The notes below the pieces were generated by a model. That model did no database searches and was not told the origin of the DNA. It saw only the letters and a program-made list of their open reading frames with translations. A stretch of 64,000 nucleotides of DNA. Origin: Aspidiotus rigidus (Eukaryota > Arthropoda > Insecta > Hemiptera > Diaspididae). The stretch covers positions 27,233,501 through 27,297,500 of the forward strand of contig JAVHKY010000003.1 of the NCBI GenBank assembly GCA_035079385.1, written 5' to 3'. Position 1 is the stretch's first letter, and each line of letters starts with the position of its first letter. Positions 1 through 9,478 of this stretch are shown here, piece by piece. Position numbers and translations under genes: made by a program.

Positions 1-2
1 AC

Positions 3-170
3 CTGAAAATCGATGACGTACACAGTGTTACCCGCGAGCAGCAAAATGAAATCTCGGCACGCGAGCAACGAAACCAAAAGTTAGATAGACTTTCAGCTTT
101 CGTCGCGCTGTACACGGGGATGAAAGATAGAACGCTGGTGGCGCAGACGCGCGGCCTGCGAAGACCCTGA
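3..170 (+). CDS. Possible 3'-terminal exon of an unidentified gene, cut by the window edge
   Basis: An open frame runs from the left edge to a TGA at 168-170, giving 55 residues. It is rich in Glu, Gln and Arg, with coiled-coil-like stretches such as REQQNEISAREQRNQ, and ends LRRP. GC content and codon mix are higher than in the AT-rich DNA around it, which suggests host coding sequence. No family was recognised. The reverse strand also has an open stretch here, so orientation is not settled. No polyadenylation signal was identified close by. Confidence 0.3.
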   Translation: MKIDDVHSVTREQQNEISAREQRNQKLDRLSAFVALYTGMKDRTLVAQTRGLRRP

Positions 171-2648
171 CTGCAATTCACGACAATGATTACCTACGAA
201 GCTTCCAGAATTGGTCGAGCAAATTTCGCCAATTGGCGCCCTTTTTAATGATGCTTCCTTTTAAACAATCTCGACCACTCGATGTCGACAAAGGAGCAAC
301 GCATCATTAAAGTGCATCTAATGGAACTACACAAGATCGAGTGTAAATTATATTGTCTCAGAAATATGGCGTTGAATACACTCTTACATAATACTGCTCT
401 CAGCTGGAGAATCGTAGACAGCGTTTTCAAAAAATTCGTCACCTTGCCGTAAGATGAAACCGCGATTCCGACACCGGCACTATCATAGTCTCGCCAGGAG
501 ACAGAAGAATCTACTCCATTATCGAGCGTACCGGTAGTGTATTTTCCCATTAGTACGTCTATGATGATGATACCCTTCCTCTCGAATGGAAGAGGGATTA
601 ATTAGGCCACTATATATAATTATTACTCTCTGCCTCAGAAGTAATTATCGGTTTTACGATTGTGAGAGTGTCTGTTTTACGTGAGCGATAAACTTTTGGA
701 ATTTGGTATGGATTGGTTTCGAGTAACCGTAAGTACAGTCACCTATTAACTTTTACAGTACTGTTAAAACAACGTACCTTTGAAATTTTAATAATATCGA
801 TTTAAAGGAATTTATATGCCGCATATAATCTAGAAAAACGAATGAAATTTGGAAGGTACCGTTCCCTTTTGAATAGAAAAGGAAGTAAAAATCTTTCCGA
901 CATTACATCTGAGTCGTTGGGACACATATAAAAAAAAATTCACAAAAATTTTTAATTTCATATTCTGCAGGAGAGTATGACGTATAAAAAATTTTGAAAT
1001 TTGGATTTAGTAGAGAAGAAGGGCCAAATAATTTAAAGACATGACTTTAAAAAGCTCCAGGCAGCGGTTGGCGACCCATAACTCGCCTTTCAGTTCAGGA
1101 ATACTAATTGGTAATGCAATTTTGGAAGATTTTCTGCACTACTCTACAGAAGCTCACGACGCTTGCACGGAAACAGGAAGTAGCTCAAATCAAAGAAAGG
1201 TTGTCGACCTCTGCTCCAGAGGAGAAGAAGGGCTTAAACAAATTTAGAATTAAACTTCCGACCGAGTTGTACTAGTGCTCGAAATTTGAGAGTTCGAGCA
1301 AATCTTTAGATCTAATGCAACTTGGGGTCAAAAAACACTAGCAGCTCAAGTCGTTATTGCTGCTTGCAAGGTCTCTCTCATTAATTAGGTTGATATCTAC
1401 CAAGGAGCAAAGGATATAATTATTTTACAGAAAATTTTCCGGTTTTGATAATCGTTTAGGATCGATCGTTTAATATGTAAACCGGATACGCTCAAAAGTC
1501 AAAATTTTGCAAGTCGTATTGTCCCCATATTTTTTTTTAGGTTTGTTATACTGCTTTAGTCTAACCATAAAATTTTGCCAGAACGGCTCGGAAGTCGGTG
1601 TTTTCCAAACTCCCCAAAACTGGCTCAAAGCCCTTGCCCGTTTTGGGACCATAATTTACTGTTCTTATAATCATAAGAGCTTCAAAAACAGAATCTCTTT
1701 CAATCCCCCTCCTCGTTTATATACTCGGAAGTTGAACCCCTTCTTCATAAACAATCGTCAAAAGTCGCACTTTTTCAAGCCCCCAAATCAAGTCAGAGCG
1801 CCTCTCGTTTTCCGGAAGGATAAAGCATACATATATGATGGACCACGGGAGTTTGTTTTCTCCTAGCCCCTTGCCCCTTTCTATTACTAATTTCCTGCTG
1901 AAATATTCTGAAGATGATGTTGTATGATAACTAGAAATTTTAATATTATTTCTGAATTCTGATAAGGTAGCCTAAAGAAATTTAACTTAAAATTGGCACT
2001 CCTTAATATTGGAATCAACATCCCTTTCTCTCTTGTATTCAAAAATTCGAGGGCTAATTACATAGAAAAAAGAAAATAATATGGAAGCCGGGGGGGGGGA
2101 TATTCCATTGTTCAAAAATTTTTTCCTCGTTTCGCTCGGAAAATATAATTAAATCAGACAATCTCAGTCTTTTTTTGAGGTTTTGGAAGGGGATATGTCC
2201 CCCTTATCCCCCCCCCGTAAATCCGCGCCTGGAACATAAAATTGAAAAATCGGTGAATCTGTCGAAGACGGGCCACTTAAACTAAAGTATTTAGCATAAA
2301 AAGGGTTCAACATTCAGTCAGTGGAAGGCTTGACCCATCTTCGGCAATAGAACCGAAAAATCATGGAACTTTAAAACGTATCTTCTTCTTCTTCCTCTTG
2401 TCGCCTTCTTTTTTCAAAGGTTAGCCATCCATATGGCTATTCATAGATATTTAAAATTCAGAGGAGGAATGGCACCAAGAGAGATTTCAACTCGACATAC
2501 ATTTAAAAGCAATATGAAAGTTGGAGATAATATAAATTCAAGCTTTCAGTAACCACAGCTTTTCCAAATATTAAAGCTCAATTTCTGAAGAAGGAAATTT
2601 CGAGGTTTAGAATTTGCAGAATCTTGAGATTGAAGATCTGTGCAGAGA
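171..2648. other. Host flank left of the Polinton, no firm gene
   Basis: This stretch is mostly AT-rich with short frames only. On the minus strand, 245-550 is open, starts with ATG, and contains a donor-like AAG|GTGACG after the residues AVSSYGK, so part of it could be an exon; no family was recognised. The ORF at 1507-1866 (+) looks random. A G-rich/C-rich MITE-like remnant lies at about 2081-2231. Confidence 0.4.
2081..2231. repeat. Degenerate copy of a CAGGCGCGGAT-ended MITE
   Basis: The right end reads CCCCGTAAATCCGCGCCTG, close to the right end of the better preserved copy at 39359-39519. A G-run at about 2088-2099 and the C-runs near 2199-2217 mirror the G/C-run architecture of that copy. 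The left terminus is diverged, so the left border is approximate. Confidence 0.4.
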
Positions 2649-2654
2649 GAAATA
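2649..2654. repeat. Polinton target-site duplication, left
   Basis: GAAATA directly abuts the AG terminus. The same six bases follow the right terminus at 16716-16721. Confidence 0.9.
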
Positions 2655-3065
2655 AGTAGAGATAAGATGTATGTTCTAGCGCAGTGAAGCGCAGTGGCTA
2701 ATTTCTCTTATTTTTCATTAAATTTTAAAAACCTCAAGAAGAAGCAGAGGGAGCAATTTCTCTCATTTTGAGGTTAATTTCTCTCATTTTTCATTAAATT
2801 TTAAAAAATCTCAAGAAGAAGCAGAGGGAGAAATTCTCTCATTTTGAGGTCAATCTCCACCTTTTTTGGTATAAGAAAATAAAATTACCGCACAAACGTT
2901 CCGAAAACATTCATACATCATTTTACTCGTTTCTCATAATTTTTTCAGAGAAAATCACCGATTTGGTATAAGAAAATGAACTTTTTAAAATTAGACTGCA
3001 TATTCATTCTGACTTGTATTTCTTCAGAGAAAATCACTGATCTGGTATAAGAAAATAGACTTTTT
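2655..3065 (+). repeat. Polinton left terminal inverted repeat
   Basis: 411 bp, matching the reverse complement of 16305-16715 with few differences. It is itself built of two kinds of internal direct repeat. One is a unit of about 80-90 bp carrying CTCAAGAAGAAGCAGAGGGA, present twice. The other is a unit carrying CAGAGAAAATCACYGATYTG followed by GTATAAGAAAAT, also present twice. Confidence 0.92.
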
Positions 3066-3968
3066 CATCAAATTTCATAAAGAAAATCAGCAAAACCGGT
3101 GCCCTGTGCCAGGTATTTCCACTTCTTTTTCTTTTTTTCCTGGCACAGAGCACTCGGAAAATTCGCACACATATGCGATCGTTCATATGCATACGAATTT
3201 TTTTTTCAATCGAACGCGACGAAACCTTGTAGGTGGGTATTAAACCGCCATCGCTTCGTACATCCGATTACTCATAGCTATAGCTGGGCCCATACTATAG
3301 ATATGAATAATCGGACATACGTTCGGGTATACTGAACCATCACGTCGCACTTACTGCATACCAGAGTAAGAACCACGAGTATACTGATTTTACACGTCAT
3401 ACTTATCGCATACCGGAATAAGCAGACTGGTTGGCGGGGTGCGCACATACTCTACGAACAACGCTACGAGACGAAGCCATTAATTACGTAAGAGTACCCG
3501 CCAACAATTTTATTAAAATTCTATGTTCGTATATATACACGAACAATCTCGACTCGGAATTTTGTCTGCGAGTAGGGAGGTGACATAATTGAACTTTAAT
3601 AAAGATGACAGTAAATTAGGTAGTCGCCTGCACATCAAAAAATATTACCTCATCTTACCGTTCACTTCATGAGGTCAACAAGAGAATTTTTTTGTAGAAA
3701 AATCGTGTTTTTTTCTATCATATTAATGACGAATTTCACCATTTTTCATCAAATTTTCAAAAATTAACTCAAAATCAGTGAAAATAATTTTCAACGATTT
3801 AGGAACAAATTCTCTATTTGGTACACATTTTTAGTTTTTGCTGGTACGCACCATTTCAATTTCTCTATTTTCTACTGCCATATAATTCTTTGATTTTAGA
3901 TATGATGAAATCAAAAAGAAAAAAACATTGTTGAAATGTAACTGGTTGATATTTTTGAGATATCTTTA
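3066..3968. other. Polinton left subterminal region, no gene
   Basis: Only short frames occur. The region has palindromic words such as CATATGCGATCGTTCATATG near 3169-3188 and AT-rich tracts. I see no coding sequence that can be supported. Confidence 0.5.
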
Positions 3969-5777
3969 TTAGTTCAATTCATTAATTTTATCACGTCTAA
4001 CAGCATAAAGAGTTGTCGCGATAGTGATAGTATCATTGTCATTTATGCCGTATTTTCTTAAAGCCGACTCAACATCCTTTACTGTCATGTCTACCAAAAT
4101 ATTGTGGGTCGCACTCGAAGATTTTTTATAAAATATCCCCGCTGAACGAGCAATGAGATCGTCATTATAACCTTTTGAATATTTTAAATGGTTTTTGAAG
4201 GTAAGGACTTTCGCGTCTTGGCAGTTTTTGAGGATGTAACGCATTGAAACGTAATGTAACGACAATTCTTCCACTTCAGCGATAGAGCTCGGAATTACGA
4301 AATTTGGGTTGCTTTTCTGTATATCCTGAATCATGTCCTTCTTGGATAATTTGTTCGCTGGTAGGTGCAACTGTTCGAACTCCTCAAATTCAGTTCGAAT
4401 CGCCGGACAGACTATATCTTTCATTCTTTCCGCGCGTTCATTATCCTGTTAAAAAGGAAAAAAAATTATAATTCATTTTTCAAAGTTATCTTATCACTTT
4501 CCAAGTTTTCTATTTTCTGGTTGAGCACAACCGTTTCATTCTTTTCCTTTACTGGGTGAGTTAGGAACTTGAAACGTCTACTATCTGGGAAAGACGAAAA
4601 TCCGAGAAAGAAAAATAGGCTTACAGCTATCACGTGAACATCTAATGCTAAAATTTATCTCAACCCATCGAAAAAACACATAATACACTCGTAAATAGCT
4701 TTCTTTCATATGGAAAAAACTCGAATTTCAACTCGTTCGAATAACTTGTCTCCTTCTGAAATGATTCTACCCAACTGAATTTTTCCCTATAACCCTTTCA
4801 GACTGTGGTTCGATGAAATGAGAGAGAATGACGAAAACATTCGACGAACAAAAAATAGGCCTAACCACACCCAAAAATTCATCAAAAAGACACGTAATAC
4901 ACTCGTAAATAGCTTTCTTTCATATAGAAAAAACTCAAATTTCAACTCGTCACTAACTTACCTACTGCAGTTTGATTAATTTTCTCACTCCATTTTAAGG
5001 TAGGTACTGAACGTTTTGACGAATAGAAAAAGAAAAATCCGAGAAAAATAGGCTCACAGCTATCACGTAAGAAACGCCCAACCATTGTCTTCAAAGACGA
5101 AATACGTAACTTAACTCGTCATGACGAATTTTGAATAACTCATTTCCTGAAATGATTCTACCCAACTGAATTTTTCCTTAACCCTTTCAGACTGCGGTCT
5201 GATGAAATGAGACAACTGTTGAGAAATGATGAAATCAAAATTAGACTGATATATAATTAAACGTAAAATACAAATACAAAAGAAAGAAAATCAGATTATT
5301 AAAATTCGTCGAACAGAGGATGAACAGAAAATAGGCTCATAGTTCTATCACGTGATGAACACTTAATGCCCTCAAAAATTTATCTCGACTCATCGGTGAA
5401 AAAACACGTCATGAAGTTTTACGAATGAAAAAATTTGAAGGAATTTCGAATAACTTATCTACTGAAATGATTCTACCCGCCAAAATTCTTCCCTAACCCT
5501 TTTAGACCGCAGATTGACGAAATGATGAGAAAAATTATGACTTACTTTATCTTTTTCCGCTGACACTGCCATTTTCAAGTTCTCATCAGCCTTTTTCTCG
5601 AACTTATCACGTTCTTCCAGACGTTCTTCCTTTGTGCGCTGGTGGTCCAGCTTTGTGCGCTGGTGGTCCAGACGCTCAGCTACAAGCTTGTGTTTCATTG
5701 CATTCACTTGCATTAAAGGATCGTTGATCTCTTTGAGTTCATCATCAACTTTCGCGTATTCCTTAAAATCATTCAGA
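3969..5777 (-). CDS. Spliced coiled-coil protein gene inside the Polinton (unknown function)
   Basis: Two minus-strand exons are proposed, 5546-5777 and 3969-4445. The first ends ...AEKDK at a strong donor GTAAGT and the second starts after the acceptor TTTTTAACAG. Phase is 0 across the 1,100-bp intron 4446-5545, and the frame runs to a TAA. Exon 5546-5777 starts after TAATTTAG with one spare base, so at least one more 5' exon is needed. A candidate lies near 5836-5880, where a GTAAGT donor occurs on the minus strand, but its phase does not fit simply. The upstream exon has a duplicated LDHQRTK heptad and a highly charged coiled coil. The downstream exon (about 158 residues) starts DNERAERMKDIV and ends INELN. 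No family recognised. A spliced reading is unusual for a Polinton gene, so this could be a captured host gene. The intron holds diverged direct repeats. Confidence 0.5.
4560..5500. repeat. Diverged direct repeats within the Polinton intron
   Basis: The phrase GAAATGATTCTACCCAACTG recurs at about 4757 and 5150, with a variant near 5464. ACTCGTAAATAGCTTTCTTT recurs near 4688 and 4902. AATAGGCT(C/T)A(C/T)AGCTATCACGT recurs near 4613 and 5046. The spacing suggests a repeat unit of a few hundred bases, copied and drifted. Confidence 0.55.
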
Positions 5778-7428
5778 CTAAATTATAAGAGAATTCCAAT
5801 CATATGCTCTGTTAGCATTTCAGTTAATACTTACAGCGGCCAAGTCGATGGGTCTTGAAACGAACATTGCAGAAGCAATTATTGCGTTGAATAATAGTCT
5901 GGACAAACTTTGTGCGTACTGTTATGACCGAGTTGACTGTCTGATCAATTTTAAGAAGATAGAAATAATAGATTCGATTTTTACACGTGTATTAAATTAT
6001 TATTTGACACTTTAGGTCTATGAGTCTCTAGTCAAACCGTTCGACAGCAAAGTGGGTTTAGCACTACAGGAACAACGTTTGACTGTAGGAGAATGAATAC
6101 TCCAAGAATTAAGACTGATTTTGTACATGAAATCTTATAGCTTATATAGGGTAGTTCTAGGCTTATAGAATAGTACAGGCTCGGGTTTATCAAAGTTCAA
6201 GAGAGGGTTCATAGTTTACAGGACAAAGTAGAAGATGAGATTTATACAGTATTGATGGTCTAAATAGTGAAGTTGATGGATACATTATAGGTACATTACA
6301 AAGTACAAAGGTTAAAGAGTATATGAGGATGCGTTATAATAAGTTATGTTACAGAGTTCAAGGTATAAAATAGGAAGGATACCTAATAGTAGGATATATT
6401 ACAGAGGACAAAGTCCATAATAGGACATAGTACATGGTTTAAAGTACATACAGATTCAAGGTACCTAATTATTGAGTAAGGGTGGCGTAGCCAACAGAGA
6501 TATAGTACATAGTTTAAAGTACATAGAGTAATAGTGGCGTAGCCAGTCGTAACAGTACAATTGATTTTGAAATGTGAAGAAAAATGCCTCAAGAAGTGTG
6601 TAGTCGAACCAGATTTTTGATTCTGATATCTTTTTGTAATTGAATCCGATAAGTAAGTCCGATACGCAGCTACAGCACGTGTACATGCTGATGGTCATGA
6701 ATTCCTTTCTCTCTTTTCAACGCATGGCGAAAACGTGATAGTTCCTTCTCTCTCTAACTAATAGTGTCTTAAGGACTCTCCTTTTCGGAGCGTCTGTATA
6801 CAATGAGAATTTCGTCACAATTTTCTTCTCTTTTCAACACACAGCGAAACGTTATAATTCCTTCTCTCTCTTACTAACGCTGTCTTACGTACGTATTTTC
6901 GTCATCTGTTTCCTGACTAAAATGTGACTACAGATCTCAATGTCTGTTTCCTGACTAAAAACCGATCAAATTGTATAAGCATTCTTCTCTTTTCAATACA
7001 CAGTAGAACGGTACCTATAATTTTTCTCTCTTCAACTAATGCTGTCTTATGAGCGCTCATATCGAGAGTGCGCGGATGAAATAAATATACACTAGAAAAA
7101 TCATCTGATCGTTTAGCGTATGTATTCTGACTAACTAATGCTGTCGTATGGGTGCTTCTACCAAGAGCGCGCGTCTATATTAATGTAGCTATAGGTATTC
7201 TTGGGCAAATTTCATCTCTAGTTGGATGGTTTTATCAAAATGGCATTGACTGAAAATAGCTGACGCTCCTAGTATGAGCACGTTGAAGGTTACTTTGTTG
7301 CAGACTTAATAATCTTTCTAAGTCAGAAGTATTTTAAAAAACTGAAATTTTATATGTACATTTAAAAACACTAATATTATCAAATATAAATTTTATGATT
7401 GGTTCTATCATATTTATTAACCATTTAA
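5778..7428. other. Polinton region with no supported gene
   Basis: A 55-codon plus-strand frame (5848-6015, starting MGLETNIAEAIIAL) is the only compact ORF and may be chance. 6170-6480 holds many short copies of GTACATAGT/AGTACA-like words. 6700-7160 holds repeated CTCTCTTTTCAACAC and TAATGCTGTCTTA(T/C)G words. These look like drifted short direct repeats. Confidence 0.4.
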
Positions 7429-7716
7429 ATGGAAGTCTACAGAGATTCTTTTGTTGATGAAGATGAATTTGATTTTGATAATATTATACCATATTTCAAA
7501 GTTCCTTTTGATAGAACAAGATCAAATTATGAAACTTTAATGAACCCGCTTTCTGATAAAATTCAACATTTACCTGAAGACAAAAAGAAAAAGTATAGTA
7601 AACTAATGATAAATATTATTGCTCACTTAAGTGTTTTATCTAGAATGGTGGAAAAAGAAATAGAAATTCTAAATATTCCTCAGAAAGATTTTGAATCTGA
7701 TGTGGAAATAAATTAG
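7429..7716 (+). CDS. Small acidic Polinton ORF, 95 aa
   Basis: ATG start and TAG stop with codon use like the polymerase ORFs (A/T at third positions). The N-terminus is very acidic (DSFVDEDEFDFDN), followed by a Lys-rich mid part and a helical tail. No membrane segment or known motif. It lies in the same direction as the polymerase but about 1.2 kb upstream of the next plus-strand ORF. Function unknown; assignment to the Polinton is by position. Confidence 0.5.
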   Translation: MEVYRDSFVDEDEFDFDNIIPYFKVPFDRTRSNYETLMNPLSDKIQHLPEDKKKKYSKLMINIIAHLSVLSRMVEKEIEILNIPQKDFESDVEIN

Positions 7717-7906
7717 CTTTAGCTAAGAAAGCGAAGCTTTTGTATCTCAATCAGAGATTCTGCTTGCAGAAGCAAGCTTGTCTTGTGACGAGCCTATCAG
7801 GCGATTATGTACGTGATTAAATATTATTTATTCAAATTAGTTCATTTCTTCTTCTGGATATCACTGTTATCTCTCTCTTTTGAGTGTCAAATTTCATACC
7901 AAATTA

Positions 7907-8754
7907 TTATTTTTTATTTTTATAATTCTTTCTATCTGACTCATTTAGGTTAATTGTTTCCCACTCATCACCTATATCTGGAGGGTTTTCTGGAAATTCG
8001 TTGTTTTTAGCATTAGAATGAAGGGGTGTATTCCTGGTTCTACCTTTTATATGAGTTGCGCTACTAGTTGCTGCGTGACACGGTATAAGATGAAGAGGTA
8101 GTGACACGAACGTATTCTGACTGTGGTAAACGCTGTCCGTGATTTTGAAGTAGTTCTGAACATCCCGAGCGCAGCGCTCGTGATGAAAGTGATGGGTAAT
8201 GTACAGAGTCTTATGGGAACGCCGCTACTTTCAAAAATTTATTGCAGGATCAGGAATCAGCCAATGCATTTCATATTTGGCATAAAAATACCATTTAATC
8301 TACTCTATAAAATTTTGAAAGAATCACCCTTCTAAGTAAATTCTTGGATTTTTTATAATCCTTGGAAATTTCATCAATACTAGGGTACCAACGGTAACGT
8401 CCCGGCGCAGGTGGGGTGTAGAAGGAACAGGGAAACAGCCCGAGTGTTCGCTGCAAACCTAGCGGAAGTTTGTACGTACAACTTCAAAACTGCGGACACG
8501 ATTTTAGCGTTGTGTCATTACCTCTTCATCTTATACCGTGCTGCGTGATTAACTCGAGTTGATAAACAAAATTGACCTAATCTATTTCTAGGAGTGAGAA
8601 TATTTCTCTTTTTTATTGCATGAGGGATATTCCATAATTTCAATTTTTTCCGCACAAAAGAATCTGACACATTATATTTTTTTATAAATTCAGATACTGG
8701 ATTTTTTATGAAATCAAAATTGATCATCAATTCTTTTATTTTCTCCAGTTCCAT
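7907..8754 (-). pseudogene. Polinton ORF with HTH-like N-terminus, split by a nested MITE
   Basis: The N-terminal part (8541-8754, -) starts at ATG 8752-8754 and reads like a helix-turn-helix: residues about 18-45 include VSEFIKKYNVSDSFVRKKL. The C-terminal part (7907-8078, -) is in the same frame once the 462-bp MITE and one copy of its 8-bp target duplication are discounted (470 bp in all). The uninterrupted gene would have had 126 codons including stop. As it stands the ORF is cut shortly after residue 72 and runs on into MITE sequence. The HTH-like region suggests DNA binding, but this is inferred from pattern only. Confidence 0.6.
8079..8540. mobile_element. hAT-like MITE, 462 bp, nested in the Polinton
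   Basis: Terminal inverted repeats of about 28 bp begin CACGGTATAAGATGAAGAGG. They are flanked by an exact 8-bp direct repeat CTGCGTGA (8071-8078 and 8541-8548). An 8-bp duplication and a CA start fit the hAT superfamily. There is no transposase; the 70-codon frame at 8123-8335 looks incidental. The insertion interrupts the minus-strand ORF described at 7907-8754. Confidence 0.85.
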
Positions 8755-8927
8755 TTATGAATAAAAAATTTCGATATATTATGGTATACTGTACATAGTA
8801 CATGGTCCATGGTTTGATATACTGTATATAGTATATGGTTCATAGTATGGTATACAGTTTGGTATACAGTTTGGTACATGGTTTAAAAAAAAAATAAAGA
8901 ATTTCTTTATAATAAATAAAAAGCAAA

Positions 8928-9446
8928 ATGATTCTCTCAGTAATTAATAACTACTCAATTTCAAAAGAAGAAATGGGTTATGTCAATTTACTAGTTTCAA
9001 AGTATCCTGAAATAAGGGAATTGAAAGAAACAATAAAATCATCGAGCCAAACTATAATTAATCAATTACATGAAGTTTATAAAGAAAATAATTTAGTTTT
9101 CACAGAATTTGAAAATGAGAAAACATGTATTTTGAAAGTCACAAACTTATTTTTCTGCTTTAGAGTATTAATAGCTGCAGTTAATAAAGCAGGAGGTCAA
9201 TTAAAGAGATTATCTGATGCTAATAATCAAGTAATGAAACAGAAAGATAATATAATTGAAGAAAATAATGAAAGAATGAAACAATTAAATAAAGAACTAG
9301 AAGATTTGAAAAAAGATTATGAAAAAAGAAAGAATCTAATGATATGTACTTGTGGTAAAGTCATAAATTCTGTATCTTATAAAACACATCTAAACACAAA
9401 ATCTCATTATAATCTTCTCAATGAAAATAAAAAAAATCCTTATTAA
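8928..9446 (+). CDS. Polinton coiled-coil protein with C-terminal Cys/His motif, 172 aa
   Basis: Intact ORF from ATG to TAA. Residues about 95-140 are a strongly charged coiled coil (KQLNKELEDLKKDYEKRK). The C-terminus has ICTCGK...YKTHLNTKSH, a possible zinc-binding CxC-x(n)-Hx5H arrangement. It ends 32 bp before the polymerase reading frame and has the same strand and codon use, so the two are probably neighbours in one viral-type gene block. No family recognised. Confidence 0.65.
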   Translation: MILSVINNYSISKEEMGYVNLLVSKYPEIRELKETIKSSSQTIINQLHEVYKENNLVFTEFENEKTCILKVTNLFFCFRVLIAAVNKAGGQLKRLSDANNQVMKQKDNIIEENNERMKQLNKELEDLKKDYEKRKNLMICTCGKVINSVSYKTHLNTKSHYNLLNENKKNPY

Positions 9447-9478
9447 AATTTTTTCCTTATTAAATATAATAATAAAAA

